Assembly: GCF_002812485.1 (NCBI RefSeq)
Contig: NZ_CP025003.1
Span: forward strand, 3,906,001 to 3,970,000
Length of the DNA: 64,000 bases
Source: Dickeya fangzhongdai
GTDB taxonomy: Bacteria > Pseudomonadota > Gammaproteobacteria > Enterobacterales > Enterobacteriaceae
Reading direction: 5' to 3'
The translations under genes and the position numbers were made by a program. Under the pieces are notes generated by a model. It searched no databases. It was not told the DNA's origin and saw only the letters and a program-made list of their open reading frames with translations. Shown here in pieces: positions 23,459-33,354 of this stretch. Numbering within the stretch: position 1 is the first letter of the stretch; each line of letters opens with the position of its first letter.

Positions 23459-23806
23459 CTACCACCCGGTGATCAGTAAGAACACCAGCCAGAACACGCC
23501 CGGAATGCTGACTGCGCAGCAGAGCATCATCCACACCACATGATTCGGCAACAGCACGCGAAACAGCATGCCGATCAATACCGACAGGGGCATCAGCGCC
23601 AGAAAAAAGGGCCAGGTGTAAAGCATCAGCAATAGCGTGGAATTCAGGCCATACACGATAAACGGCAGAGAAAAAGCCAACCAGTAAAAGCAGAAGCCTG
23701 CCAGCGCCCCTACCAGCGGGCTGCAAGAAACGAAGGACGCGTCCTCCTCCTCGGCATGGTCGGCTTGCGTATTGCTATCAGGTAATGGCGTCACACTCTG
23801 CATCAT
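23459..23806 (-). CDS. ygbE: YgbE family inner-membrane protein (DUF3561)
   Basis: This is a 115-residue membrane protein of unknown function. An acidic N-terminus (HAEEEDAS) is followed by about three hydrophobic segments, with the family block YTWPFFLALMPLSVLIG. It sits between cysC and ftsB as in E. coli. I infer no function. Confidence 0.85.
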   Translation of the reverse strand: MMQSVTPLPDSNTQADHAEEEDASFVSCSPLVGALAGFCFYWLAFSLPFIVYGLNSTLLLMLYTWPFFLALMPLSVLIGMLFRVLLPNHVVWMMLCCAVSIPGVFWLVFLLITGW

Positions 23807-23926
23807 CGTTCCTGCTTTACCCCATCACCGGGTAACCGTTGGGCCTGAAGACTGCCCCTTCGTCAGGCAAACGGCAGCGAGGCAAAACACGCATACCGTA
23901 GCGCCTGCAAAGGGGCAAGCTGAGGC

Positions 23927-24550
23927 TTAGATGATAGCTCGACCGTGCAGCATATCTAATAATTCAGCGACTAAATTTGTTACCAATTGTTGGCCGTCCA
24001 GATGCAATTCCGGCTGTTCCGGCGCCTCATAAACCGCGTCAATGCCGGTGAAATTGCGCAACTCGCCGGCACGGGCTTTCCTGTATAAACCTTTGGGGTC
24101 GCGGGCTTCACAAATAGCCAGCGGCGTATCGACGAACACTTCAAGAAACTGCTCCTGATCAAGCAGTTCTCGCACCATCTGCCGTTCAGCACGGTGCGGA
24201 GAGATAAACGCGGTTAATACAACCAGCCCGGAATCGACCATCAACCGGGCCACTTCCCCCACCCGGCGGATGTTCTCCCGCCGGTCGTCATCGCTGAATC
24301 CCAAATCCCGGCACAGCCCATGCCGAACGTTATCGCCATCCAGCAGATAGGTGCTGACGCCACGGGCAAACAAGGCCTGCTCCAGTGCGCCGGCCAGCGT
24401 AGATTTACCGGAACCGGACAGCCCGGTGAACCACACCACCGCCCCACGGTGCCCGTGCTGACGCTCACGGTCTTCGCGCGTGACCGCATGGTCGTGCCAC
24501 ACCACATTGTCGTCGGCCGGCGCGCCCGGCCGGGAATGCGTTTGCGCCAC
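23927..24550 (-). CDS. cysC: Adenylylsulfate kinase
   Basis: CysC phosphorylates adenosine 5'-phosphosulfate (APS) to PAPS. The P-loop GLSGSGKST is near residue 42. Other family blocks are [42 protein letters not shown] and [18 protein letters not shown]. It starts one base after the cysN stop and ends the cysG-D-N-C gene run. CysB control is expected from other enterobacteria but no site can be shown here. Confidence 0.96.
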   Translation of the reverse strand: MAQTHSRPGAPADDNVVWHDHAVTREDRERQHGHRGAVVWFTGLSGSGKSTLAGALEQALFARGVSTYLLDGDNVRHGLCRDLGFSDDDRRENIRRVGEVARLMVDSGLVVLTAFISPHRAERQMVRELLDQEQFLEVFVDTPLAICEARDPKGLYRKARAGELRNFTGIDAVYEAPEQPELHLDGQQLVTNLVAELLDMLHGRAII

Positions 24551-24551
24551 G

Positions 24552-25979
24552 TTATTTTCCTCCCAGCAGATCGCGCGCGCCCCAGTGCGGGAAGTGGCGG
24601 CGAATCAGCGCATTCAGTTCCAGCTCAAAAGCGCTGTAACTGCCGGTTTCCGCTTCCGCCAGCTCGACCGGCTCACGCACCAGCCCGGCGCCGACCGTCA
24701 CGTTGCTCAGGCGATCGATAAAAATCATGCCGCCGGTGACAGAATTTTGCTGATATTTGTCCAGCACCAGCGGTTCATCAAAGGTCAGCTCGACCAGACC
24801 AATGCCGTTGAGCGGCAGCGACTCGGTAACCCGCTGAGTCAGCGTATTGATTTCCACCTGATAGTCGATGTTTTCCACCCGCGCGCGGGTTTTCTTACCG
24901 GCAATCTTGATGTCGTAGCTTTGTCCCGACACCAGCGGCTGCTCCGCCATCCACACCACATCCACCTTCGCGCTGCGTACCGGCTGGAGCGTTTCCTCGC
25001 TGCCGACCAGCAGGTCGCCCCGACTGATGTCGACTTCGCTGGATAACACCAGCGTCACCGCTTCGCCAGCCTGTGCCTGTTGCAGGTCGCCATCAAAGGT
25101 GACGATGCGGCTGACGCTGGACTCCACGCCGGACGGCAGCACTTTCACACGCTGTCCGACCCGCACCACGCCAGACGCCACCGTGCCGGCGTAGCCGCGA
25201 AAATCAAGGTTCGGGCGGTTGACGTACTGCACCGGGAAACGCATCGGCTGGCTCAGGCTGCGGGAAGAGACATTGACCGTCTCCAGCACATCCAGCAGCG
25301 TCGGACCGCGGTACCAGTTCATGGTCGTGCTCGGCGTCGCGACATTGTCGCCATCCAGCGCGGAAATCGGCACAAAGGTGATATCCAGATCGGTCGGCAG
25401 TTGACTGGCGAAGTCCAGATAATCCTGTTTGAACTGCTCGAAGACCGCCTGCTGATACCCCACCAGATCCATCTTGTTGACCGCCACCACCAGATGACGA
25501 ATGCCCAGCAGCGTGGCGATAAAGCTGTGGCGGCGAGTCTGATCCAGCACGCCCTTGCGCGCGTCGATCAGCAGGATCGCCAGCTCGCAGGTGGAAGCGC
25601 CGGTCGCCATATTGCGGGTGTACTGCTCATGCCCCGGTGTGTCGGCAATGATGAACTTGCGTTTTTCCGTGGAAAAATAGCGGTAAGCCACATCAATGGT
25701 GATGCCCTGCTCGCGTTCCGCCTGCAAGCCGTCCACCAGCAGCGCCAGATCGAGTTTTTCGCCCTGGGTGCCAAGGCGCTTGCTGTCATTGTGCAGCGTA
25801 GAGAGCTGATCTTCGTAAATCTGACGGGTATCGTGCAACAGCCGGCCGATCAGGGTGCTTTTGCCATCGTCAACGCTGCCGCAGGTCAGAAAACGCAACA
25901 GGCTTTTGTTCTGCTGTGCGTGAAGATAAGCCTCAACCCCGCCCTGATCGGCAATCTGTTTTGCAATACTATGATTCAT
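24552..25979 (-). CDS. cysN: Sulfate adenylyltransferase, GTPase subunit
   Basis: CysN is the regulatory GTPase of ATP sulfurylase; GTP hydrolysis drives APS formation by CysD. It is an EF-Tu-like protein of 475 residues with G1 [10 protein letters not shown]3 [11 protein letters not shown] and G4 NKMDLVGY. Two beta-barrel domains follow ([17 protein letters not shown], SGDxxVG-like loops). It is preceded by cysD with 11 bp between them. Confidence 0.97.
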   Translation of the reverse strand: MNHSIAKQIADQGGVEAYLHAQQNKSLLRFLTCGSVDDGKSTLIGRLLHDTRQIYEDQLSTLHNDSKRLGTQGEKLDLALLVDGLQAEREQGITIDVAYRYFSTEKRKFIIADTPGHEQYTRNMATGASTCELAILLIDARKGVLDQTRRHSFIATLLGIRHLVVAVNKMDLVGYQQAVFEQFKQDYLDFASQLPTDLDITFVPISALDGDNVATPSTTMNWYRGPTLLDVLETVNVSSRSLSQPMRFPVQYVNRPNLDFRGYAGTVASGVVRVGQRVKVLPSGVESSVSRIVTFDGDLQQAQAGEAVTLVLSSEVDISRGDLLVGSEETLQPVRSAKVDVVWMAEQPLVSGQSYDIKIAGKKTRARVENIDYQVEINTLTQRVTESLPLNGIGLVELTFDEPLVLDKYQQNSVTGGMIFIDRLSNVTVGAGLVREPVELAEAETGSYSAFELELNALIRRHFPHWGARDLLGGK

Positions 25980-25990
25980 TTGACGATTCC

Positions 25991-26899
25991 TCAGAAATAC
26001 CCTTGACGCTTTTTCAGCTCCATCGAGCCGGCCTGATCGCGGTCAATCACCCGTCCCTGACGCTCGCTGGTGGTCGACACCAGCATCTCTTCAATGATTT
26101 CCGGCAGCGTCTGCGCCTGCGATTCCACCGCGCCGGTCAGCGGCCAGCAGCCGAGCGTACGGAAACGCACCATGCGCTGGGTAATTACTTCGCCAGGCTG
26201 CAGGTCGATGCGGTCGTCGTCCACCATCAGCAACATGCCGTCGCGCTCCAGCACCGGGCGCTCAGCGGCCAGATACAGCGGCACGATATCGATATTTTCC
26301 AGATAGATGTACTGCCAGATATCCAGTTCGGTCCAGTTGGACAGCGGGAACACGCGGATGCTTTCGCCCTTGTTGATCTGGCCGTTATAGTTGTTCCACA
26401 GCTCCGGACGCTGGTTTTTCGGGTCCCAGCGATGGAAGCGATCGCGGAAAGAGTAGATACGCTCTTTGGCGCGGGATTTTTCCTCGTCGCGGCGGGCGCC
26501 GCCGAACGCGGCGTCAAAGCCGTACTTGTCCAGCGCCTGTTTCAACCCTTCGGTTTTCATGATGTCGGTATGCTTGGCGCTGCCGTGCACAAACGGGTTG
26601 ATGCCCATCGCTACCCCTTCCGGGTTGCGGTGCACCAACAGTTCGCAGCCGTAGGCTTTGGCGGTACGATCACGGAATTGGTACATTTCGCGGAATTTCC
26701 AGCCGGTATCCACATGCAGCAGCGGGAACGGCAGCGTGCCCGGAAAGAACGCCTTACGGGCCAGATGCAGCATCACGGAGGAGTCCTTGCCGATGGAATA
26801 CAGCATCACCGGGTTGCTGAACTCAGCCGCTACCTCACGAATGATATGAATACTTTCCGCTTCAAGCTGTTTTAAATGCGTGAGTCTTTTCTCGTCCAT
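25991..26899 (-). CDS. cysD: Sulfate adenylyltransferase, catalytic subunit
   Basis: CysD adenylates sulfate to APS. It belongs to the PP-loop ATP pyrophosphatase family, with the motif [12 protein letters not shown] near residue 35. Further blocks are [32 protein letters not shown] and [15 protein letters not shown]. The length of 302 residues is as in E. coli. It follows cysG by 10 bp. Confidence 0.97.
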   Translation of the reverse strand: MDEKRLTHLKQLEAESIHIIREVAAEFSNPVMLYSIGKDSSVMLHLARKAFFPGTLPFPLLHVDTGWKFREMYQFRDRTAKAYGCELLVHRNPEGVAMGINPFVHGSAKHTDIMKTEGLKQALDKYGFDAAFGGARRDEEKSRAKERIYSFRDRFHRWDPKNQRPELWNNYNGQINKGESIRVFPLSNWTELDIWQYIYLENIDIVPLYLAAERPVLERDGMLLMVDDDRIDLQPGEVITQRMVRFRTLGCWPLTGAVESQAQTLPEIIEEMLVSTTSERQGRVIDRDQAGSMELKKRQGYF

Positions 26900-26909
26900 A
26901 ACCTTAACC

Positions 26910-28331
26910 TTAAGCCAGATTCACCACGGCCGAGCGCCCGTCAGTCGGCGTCATCCGCGCTTGTTCACCAAACCAGGCGATGTGTTGATGTAAATTCACC
27001 ACCTCGCCAATCACCAGCAGCGCCGGCGTCGGAGCCTGCTGCGCCAGTTGTTCCAGTTCCGTCAGCGTGCCGGTCAGCACCTGTTGATCCTGCCGCGTGC
27101 CGCGGCCGATTACCGCCACCGGCGTGTGCGGCGCCCGGCCATGCGCGATCAACTGCTGGCTGATTTCCGCCGACTTGACCGCACCCATGTAAATAGCCAG
27201 TGTCTGTCGGCCGCGCGCCAGCGTCGCCCACTCCAGCGCGTCGCCATCCGGGCGGCAGTGCCCGGTGATAAATATCACGCTCTGCGCGTAATCCCGGTGC
27301 GTCAGCGGAATGCCGGCATACGCCGTGGCGCCAGCCGCCGCGGTGATGCCCGGCACCACCTGAAACGGAATCCCCGCCTGCGCCACCTGCTGCAGCTCTT
27401 CGCCGCCACGACCAAAAATAAAGGGGTCGCCGCCTTTCAGCCGCACTACCCGCTTGCCTTCCTGCGCCAGCTTCACCAGCAGCGCGTTAATCTCGTCTTG
27501 CGGCAGCAGATGCGCGCTGGCGCGTTTACCGACGCAAATCCGCTCCGCGTCACGGCGCACCAGATCCAGCACCTCATCGCTGACCAGATGGTCGTAAAGC
27601 ACCACATCCGCCTGCTGAATCACCTGCAGGCCGCGCAGCGTCAGCAAACCGGCGTCGCCCGGCCCGGCGCCAACCAGCGCCACCTCGCCTTGCTGAATAT
27701 CGGGCTGCGCCAGCTGCTGTTCCAGTTCCTGCTCGGCCTGCGCCAGTTGCCCGGCGGCCACCAGACTGGAAAAACGACCGGTAAAAATGCGCTCCCAAAA
27801 ACGACGGCGTTCCGTTATCGACGCCAGCCGCTGCTTGATGCGGCCGCGCCATTTTCCGGCCAGCGCCGCCATCTGCCCCAGACGGGCGGGCAGCAGCGCC
27901 TCCAGTTTTTCCCGCAGCAAACGCGCCAGCACCGGCGCCTGACCGCCGGACGAAATCGCCACCATCAGCGGCGAGCGGTCGATCAGCGAAGGAAAAATGA
28001 ATGAGCATTTGGGCTGATCATCCACCACGTTGACCAGCAACTGACGGCGATTGGCTTCCTCAAATACCGTGGCATTCAGCGCGGCATCATCGGTCGCGGC
28101 AATCACCAGAAACACGTTATCCAGCAGCGCAGGCGAAAATTCCTGCGCGACCCATGCCAGCCGACCCGCCTGATGCTGCTCATGCAGCGGCTCGCACAGC
28201 GACCGCGCCGCCACCCGAACCTCAGCCCCGGCGCGCTGCAGCAGGTCAATCTTGCGGGTTGCCACCTCGCCGCCCCCGACGACCAGCACGGGGCGTTGCC
28301 GGAGATCGGCGAATATAGGGAGATAGTTCAC
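26910..28331 (-). CDS. cysG: Siroheme synthase (uroporphyrinogen methyltransferase, dehydrogenase, ferrochelatase)
   Basis: CysG makes siroheme, the cofactor of sulfite reductase CysI. The N-terminal NAD-dependent dehydrogenase/ferrochelatase module has [13 protein letters not shown] near residue 15. The C-terminal SUMT module has [32 protein letters not shown] and [21 protein letters not shown]. The length of 473 residues is near the 457 of E. coli. In E. coli cysG is with the nir genes; here it leads the cysDNC run, directly linking cofactor supply to sulfate reduction. Confidence 0.96.
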   Translation of the reverse strand: MNYLPIFADLRQRPVLVVGGGEVATRKIDLLQRAGAEVRVAARSLCEPLHEQHQAGRLAWVAQEFSPALLDNVFLVIAATDDAALNATVFEEANRRQLLVNVVDDQPKCSFIFPSLIDRSPLMVAISSGGQAPVLARLLREKLEALLPARLGQMAALAGKWRGRIKQRLASITERRRFWERIFTGRFSSLVAAGQLAQAEQELEQQLAQPDIQQGEVALVGAGPGDAGLLTLRGLQVIQQADVVLYDHLVSDEVLDLVRRDAERICVGKRASAHLLPQDEINALLVKLAQEGKRVVRLKGGDPFIFGRGGEELQQVAQAGIPFQVVPGITAAAGATAYAGIPLTHRDYAQSVIFITGHCRPDGDALEWATLARGRQTLAIYMGAVKSAEISQQLIAHGRAPHTPVAVIGRGTRQDQQVLTGTLTELEQLAQQAPTPALLVIGEVVNLHQHIAWFGEQARMTPTDGRSAVVNLA

Positions 28332-28776
28332 AGATGCCTTTACTAAGCTAAAAATTTTATAAAGCGACTATAAAACGTGAAGAGAAAGGTTATGAAATGC
28401 CGAATTAGTATGATTAGTTCCGTAATGGAATAACAAACCATGCGGGAAAGAATAAAAACGCTTAATAACGGTTTTCATGACTATTTTTACACTTCGCGTT
28501 CGCCTGGGCCTGCTTCGGGCAGGCAGAAACATCAGCACGCAGGCGGTGACGTTTCACAAAAATACGGCTGATAATTTTCAAGACGCTGTTGACGTAGGTA
28601 CCACCGGACTTCCTGAAGCCAGGGCTGAAGATGCAGCACCACCCGGCTGAATGTCAGGCCAGATAACTACCCGTAATTATCATACAGGTTAATCATCGTC
28701 TGGTTGATACCCGCGATCGGGATGGGTCGACTCGGTGCTGCTGCTGCCGTCACATTCATCCATAAAAGGATAATAG
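28332..28776. other. Intergenic region between cysH and cysG
   Basis: This 445-bp stretch must hold the cysG-D-N-C promoter on the minus strand. The part nearest cysG is AT-rich and contains the palindrome-like TTATTCC/GGAATAA pair around 28423-28436, which could belong to a CysB site but is unproven. A short hairpin (GCCTGC/GCAGGC) lies at 28507-28523. I see no gene. In E. coli iap and a CRISPR-Cas locus occupy the corresponding cysD-cysH interval; neither is present here. Confidence 0.55.
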
Positions 28777-29511
28777 TCAGCCTTCATGCAGCCCGCATTC
28801 GCGTTTCAGGCCGAAGAAACGGGTTTCTTCCTCGCTCATGCCCGGTTCCCACTTGCGGGTGGTATGCGTATCGCCCACCGACAGATAGCCCTGTTCCCAT
28901 AGCGGGTGGTAGCTCAATCCGTTGGCTTTCAGGTACTGGTACACCGTGCGGTTATCCCAGTCGATGATCGGCAAAAACTTGAATACGCCGCGCTTGATCG
29001 CCAGCACCGGCAACCCTTCACGGCTGCCCGACTGTTCACGGCGCAGACCAGCGAACCAGGTGCCGGCGCGCAGTTCCTGCAACGCCCGATCCATCGGCTC
29101 GACTTTATTGATCTGGTTGTACTGCTCAATGCCTGTCAGCCCCTGCTCCCACAGTTTGCCGTAACGCGCCTCCTGCCAGGCGGGAGACTGCGCGGCACGG
29201 TAAACCTGAAGGTTAAGACCCAACTGTTCGGTCAGTTGATCGATGAACTGATACGTCTCTGTAAACAGATAACCGGTATCGGTGAGGATCACCGGAATAT
29301 CCGGCCGCTGTCGGGTAACCAGATGCAGGCACACCGCTGCCTGAATGCCGAAACTGGAGGAAAGCACAAACTCGCCCGGCAGGTTTTCCAGCGCCCAGCT
29401 GACGCGCTCCTGCGCGGACAGACTCTCCAGCTGTTGGTTAACGTCCGCCAGCGCGGCGGCCTGTTCCGGTTGGGGCAAGGCGCGCAGCGCCTCCAGATTC
29501 AACATAGACAT
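28777..29511 (-). CDS. cysH: Phosphoadenylylsulfate (PAPS) reductase
   Basis: CysH reduces PAPS to sulfite with thioredoxin. The 244-residue protein has the PP-loop-like core [15 protein letters not shown], the [10 protein letters not shown] block, and [13 protein letters not shown]. The C-terminal catalytic cysteine lies in KRECGLHEG, as in the PAPS-specific class without an iron-sulfur cluster. It follows cysI by 12 bp and ends the cysJIH operon. Confidence 0.97.
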   Translation of the reverse strand: MSMLNLEALRALPQPEQAAALADVNQQLESLSAQERVSWALENLPGEFVLSSSFGIQAAVCLHLVTRQRPDIPVILTDTGYLFTETYQFIDQLTEQLGLNLQVYRAAQSPAWQEARYGKLWEQGLTGIEQYNQINKVEPMDRALQELRAGTWFAGLRREQSGSREGLPVLAIKRGVFKFLPIIDWDNRTVYQYLKANGLSYHPLWEQGYLSVGDTHTTRKWEPGMSEEETRFFGLKRECGLHEG

Positions 29512-29523
29512 CAGGTTCTCCTG

Positions 29524-31239
29524 TCAGTCGTAAAAATCAACGGCGGGATCCAGCACCGGTTTAACGATGCCGACACGGATCGCAAAATCGCCAAACCCTT
29601 CGCCGCTCTCGCGTTCGCTGGCCCAGCGCCCGACCAGTTGGTCGATATCGGCCAGAATCTCTTTCTCGGTGATGTTCTCCCGATACATGCGCGGAATACG
29701 CGTGCCTTCGCGGTTGCCGCCGATATGCAGGTTGTAGCGGCCGATGGCTTTACCCACCAGACCGATTTCCGCCAGCATGGCGCGGCCACAGCCATTAGGG
29801 CAGCCCGTCACGCGCAACACGATATGGTCATCACCCACGCCATGCGCCTGCATGATGGCTTCCACCCTGGTGACAAACTCCGGCAGGAAGCGCTCCGCTT
29901 CGGCCATCGCCAACGGGCAGGTCGGCAGCGATACGCAGGCCATCGAGTTCTGACGCTGCTCGGTGACGCTGTCGTCGATCAGGCCATACTGGCGCGCCAG
30001 CGCCTCGATTTTGGCTTTGTCGCGGGTAGCGACGCCGGCCACGATCAGGTTCTGGTTGGCGGTCAACCGGAAATCGCCCTTGTGGATTTTGGCGATCTCC
30101 GCCATGCCGGTTTTCAGCGGGCGCCCCGGATAATCCAGAATGCGGCCGTTTTCAATAAACAGCGTCAGGTGCCATTTATTGTCGATCCCTTTCACCCAGC
30201 CGATGCGATCGCCGCGACCGGTAAACGCATACGGGCGAACGGCCTCAAAAGTGATGCCGGCGCGGCGCTCCACTTCCTGTTTAAAGGTCTCGACGCCCAC
30301 CCGTTCCAGCGTGTATTTAGTCTTGGCGTTCTTGCGGTTGGTGCGATTGCCCCAGTCACGCTGAGTGGTCACCACCGCTTCAGCTACCGCCAGCGTGTGC
30401 GCTAATGGAATATAGCCCAATTCGCTGGCGGTGCGCGGATAGGTGGCCTTGTCGCCGTGGGCGATAGACAGACCGCCGCCTACCAGTACGTTAAAACCTA
30501 CCAGTTGGCCGTTATCTGAAATGGCAACAAAGTTCAAATCGTTGGCGTGCAGATCCACATCGTTCTGCGGCGGGATCACCACCGTAGTCTTGAACTTGCG
30601 CGGCAGATAGGTCGCCCCCAGAATCGGCTCCTCGTCGGTGGTGGCGACTTTTTCCTTATCCAGCCAAATCTCGGCGTAGGCGCGGGTGCGCGGCAGCAGG
30701 TGTTCGGAAATCGTCTTCGCCCATTCATAGGCCTGCTGATGCAGCTCTGACTCCACCGGGTTAGAGGTGCACAGCACGTTACGGTTGACGTCGTTGGCGG
30801 TCGCCAGCGCATCCAGCCCAACCTCATGCAACAGTTGATGGGCGGATTTCAGGTCGGACTTCAGAATGCCGTGAAACTGGAATGTCTGGCGGTTAGTGAT
30901 GCGGATGCTGCCGTACAGCGTCTTTTCACCGGCGAACTGGTCGATGCCGAGCCACTGCTTCGGCGTCATCACCCCGCCCGGCAGGCGGCAGCGCAGCATC
31001 ATGGCATGACGCGGTTCCAGCTTCTGCTCCGCGCGCTCGGCGCGGATATCGCGGTCATCCTGCTGATACATGCCGTGAAAGCGAATCAGCAGAAAGTTGT
31101 CGCCGTTAAAGCCGCCGGTCAGGCCGTCGCTCAAATCCTCTGTAATCGTGCCGCGCAGGTAATTGCTTTCCAGCTTCAAACGCTCGGCATCAGCCAGCTT
31201 GCCCTCGACCACCAGCGGACCAGAATATCTTTCGCTCAT
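29524..31239 (-). CDS. cysI: Sulfite reductase (NADPH) hemoprotein beta-component
   Basis: CysI reduces sulfite to sulfide with six electrons from CysJ. The 571-residue protein carries the siroheme/4Fe-4S ligands as CVSLPTC and later CPNGCGR. N-terminal repeats of the sulfite/nitrite reductase ferredoxin-like domain are visible ([26 protein letters not shown]). It overlaps cysJ by one base. Its siroheme is made by CysG, encoded just downstream of this operon. Confidence 0.97.
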   Translation of the reverse strand: MSERYSGPLVVEGKLADAERLKLESNYLRGTITEDLSDGLTGGFNGDNFLLIRFHGMYQQDDRDIRAERAEQKLEPRHAMMLRCRLPGGVMTPKQWLGIDQFAGEKTLYGSIRITNRQTFQFHGILKSDLKSAHQLLHEVGLDALATANDVNRNVLCTSNPVESELHQQAYEWAKTISEHLLPRTRAYAEIWLDKEKVATTDEEPILGATYLPRKFKTTVVIPPQNDVDLHANDLNFVAISDNGQLVGFNVLVGGGLSIAHGDKATYPRTASELGYIPLAHTLAVAEAVVTTQRDWGNRTNRKNAKTKYTLERVGVETFKQEVERRAGITFEAVRPYAFTGRGDRIGWVKGIDNKWHLTLFIENGRILDYPGRPLKTGMAEIAKIHKGDFRLTANQNLIVAGVATRDKAKIEALARQYGLIDDSVTEQRQNSMACVSLPTCPLAMAEAERFLPEFVTRVEAIMQAHGVGDDHIVLRVTGCPNGCGRAMLAEIGLVGKAIGRYNLHIGGNREGTRIPRMYRENITEKEILADIDQLVGRWASERESGEGFGDFAIRVGIVKPVLDPAVDFYD

Positions 31240-33062
31240 TAGTACACATCTCTCTGATAACGCCGCTCAAGACGCAGCTCGCTTAAAAACTCATCCGCCT
31301 GTTCGGCGTCCATTCCGCCGTGTTCAGCCACCACGGCCAGCAGCGCCTGCTCTACATCCTTCGCCATGCGATTGGCGTCGCCGCAGACATAAATATGGGC
31401 GCCATCCTGAATCCAGCGCCACACATCCGCGCCTTTTTCACGGATTTTGTCCTGTACGTAGACCTTGTGCGCCTGATCGCGCGACCAGGCCAGATCGATA
31501 GTCGTCAGCAGCCCGTCTTTCACGTAGCGCTGCCACTCCACCTGATAGAGGAAATCTTCGGTAAAATGCGGGTTGCCGAAGAACAGCCAGTTTTTACCGC
31601 CGGCGCCTTCAGCCTCACGCTGCTGCATAAACGCGCGAAACGGCGCGATGCCGGTGCCCGGACCAATCATGATTACCGGCGTTTCGGGGTTGGTGGGCAG
31701 GCGGAAATTATCATTGTGCTCAATGAACACGCGAACGTCGCCGTCCTCTTCCAACCGGTCCGCCAGATAGCCTGACGCGCCGCCGCTACGCGCACGGCCT
31801 TCATACTCATAACGCACGGCGCCGACGGTGATGTGCACTTCGCTGCCGACATCGTCCTGCGACGAGGCGATGGAATAGAGGCGCGGCGTCAACGGACGCA
31901 GCAATCCGGTGAGCTGTTCCGGCGTCAGTTCCACCGGCGCTTCACGCACCATATCCACCAGCGGAGTACGCTGTGCGTACTGCTGTAGCGCGGATTTATC
32001 GGCAACCAGCCCCAGCAACGCCTCGTTGCGGGACAACGCCGCGTATTTGGCGACAATCGGCGCGGTGTTTTGCGTCAGTTCGAAATGGCGTTGCAGCGCT
32101 TCGCTCAACGGCAGGGTATTGCCGTCCACAACAACGGATTCGTCGCCTTTCAGCCACAACAATCCCAGCAGTTCCTGCACCAGCGCCGGGGCGTTCTCAT
32201 ACCAGACACCGAGCGCATCACCCGGCTGATAATGCAGTCCGGAATCGCCCAGATCGATTTCGATATGACGAACGTCTTTCTCCGAGTTGCGGCCGGTGAT
32301 CTTCTGGTTGACCGACAGCGATGCGGTGTAAGGCGCCTCTTTGTGATAGGGGCTGGTGGTGATGGCGTTGACCTGACCGCTGGCCGCGGTTTGCACCGCC
32401 ACCGCCGTCTGGCTGGCAAAGCGCGTCTTCAACGTTTCCACAACCTGACGACGCCACTGCTCCGCCAGCGGCTGGAATTCCACATCGGCATCGACGCGAT
32501 CGAGCAGGCGTTCGGCGCCTAACTCAGCCAGACGGCCGTCAAAATCCTTACCCGCCTTGCTGAAAAACTCGTACGAGGTATCGCCGAGGCCGAACACCGC
32601 AAACGCGGCGCCCGCCAGCGACGGCGCTTTCTTCGAAAACAGGAATTTGTGCAACGCCACGGCTTCTTCCGGCGGTTCGCCTTCGCCCTGCGTCGAGGTG
32701 ACGACCAGCAGCAGTTTTTCCTGCGCAATCTGTTTGAATTTGTAGTCGCCGGCATTCACCAGCGTCACCGGCAGGCTGGCCGCCAGCAGATCGTCGCGCA
32801 CCTGCTCCGCCACGCGGCGGGCATTGCCGGTCTGAGAGGCGGAAATCAGCGTGATGGACGCCGGCGGCGCCGCGTCAACCGCTGGCGCCGCCGCTGCAAC
32901 CGGTACGGCAAGCGCGCCGGGCTGCTGCTGAATCACGCCCCAGAAATAGCCGGACAACCAGGCCAGTTGCGTCGGTGAAAGATCACCGGTCGCGGCCTGA
33001 AGACGCGAAAGTTGCTCCGCGCTCAACGGGAGCAGCGGAGTCGGAGAAGCCGGAGTTGTCAT
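31239..33062 (-). CDS. cysJ: Sulfite reductase (NADPH) flavoprotein alpha-component
   Basis: CysJ passes electrons from NADPH through FAD and FMN to CysI. The start at 33062 gives [13 protein letters not shown], which aligns with the E. coli N-terminus; the frame runs 18 codons further upstream without support. Domains in order: flavodoxin ([31 protein letters not shown]), FAD-binding ([18 protein letters not shown]), and NADPH-binding ([31 protein letters not shown]). The last residues RYQRDVY are conserved. It is the first gene of cysJIH. Confidence 0.97.
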   Translation of the reverse strand: MTTPASPTPLLPLSAEQLSRLQAATGDLSPTQLAWLSGYFWGVIQQQPGALAVPVAAAAPAVDAAPPASITLISASQTGNARRVAEQVRDDLLAASLPVTLVNAGDYKFKQIAQEKLLLVVTSTQGEGEPPEEAVALHKFLFSKKAPSLAGAAFAVFGLGDTSYEFFSKAGKDFDGRLAELGAERLLDRVDADVEFQPLAEQWRRQVVETLKTRFASQTAVAVQTAASGQVNAITTSPYHKEAPYTASLSVNQKITGRNSEKDVRHIEIDLGDSGLHYQPGDALGVWYENAPALVQELLGLLWLKGDESVVVDGNTLPLSEALQRHFELTQNTAPIVAKYAALSRNEALLGLVADKSALQQYAQRTPLVDMVREAPVELTPEQLTGLLRPLTPRLYSIASSQDDVGSEVHITVGAVRYEYEGRARSGGASGYLADRLEEDGDVRVFIEHNDNFRLPTNPETPVIMIGPGTGIAPFRAFMQQREAEGAGGKNWLFFGNPHFTEDFLYQVEWQRYVKDGLLTTIDLAWSRDQAHKVYVQDKIREKGADVWRWIQDGAHIYVCGDANRMAKDVEQALLAVVAEHGGMDAEQADEFLSELRLERRYQRDVY

Positions 33063-33231
33063 TGTAGTGTCGGTATCCTTGTTCTGGTCGCGGGCGCTAA
33101 TGCCGGGTTGCCGCAATAGTCAAATTCATGAAATAGAAAGTCAGATGGGACATAAGGTAACCATCCCCATCTTAACAATTAAAGACATGATGGAAATATT
33201 TAATAACCAAAACGACTAAATGGTTTTTTTG

Positions 33232-33257
33232 ATAACACTTATTGCTTTAAGTGTTAT
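33232..33257. repeat. Perfect 10-bp inverted repeat in the cysJ / sugar-gene divergent spacer
   Basis: The arms ATAACACTTA and TAAGTGTTAT are exact reverse complements around a 6-nt loop. The element is in the 292-bp AT-rich spacer between cysJ and the divergent gene at 33355, 98 bp from the latter's start. A run of T residues lies beside the left arm, but on that side it precedes the hairpin on the plus strand. It could be an operator for the plus-strand gene. Confidence 0.55.
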
Positions 33258-33354
33258 TGATCACAATTTACTGCATTGATTATTTTAATGTTTCTTTTGC
33301 GCCATCGCGCCGGCGTTATACTCGATGCTCTGTGGTTCAGGGAGCACACCGATT

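Noticed and set aside
28423..28436. TTATTCC/GGAATAA pair upstream of cysG as a CysB site
   Set aside because: CysB sites are too poorly defined to call from one short pair; mentioned only as a possibility in the spacer entry.
28507..28523. Short hairpin GCCTGC/GCAGGC in the cysH-cysG spacer as a cysH terminator
   Set aside because: It is more than 250 bp after the cysH stop and has no T-run on the right side.
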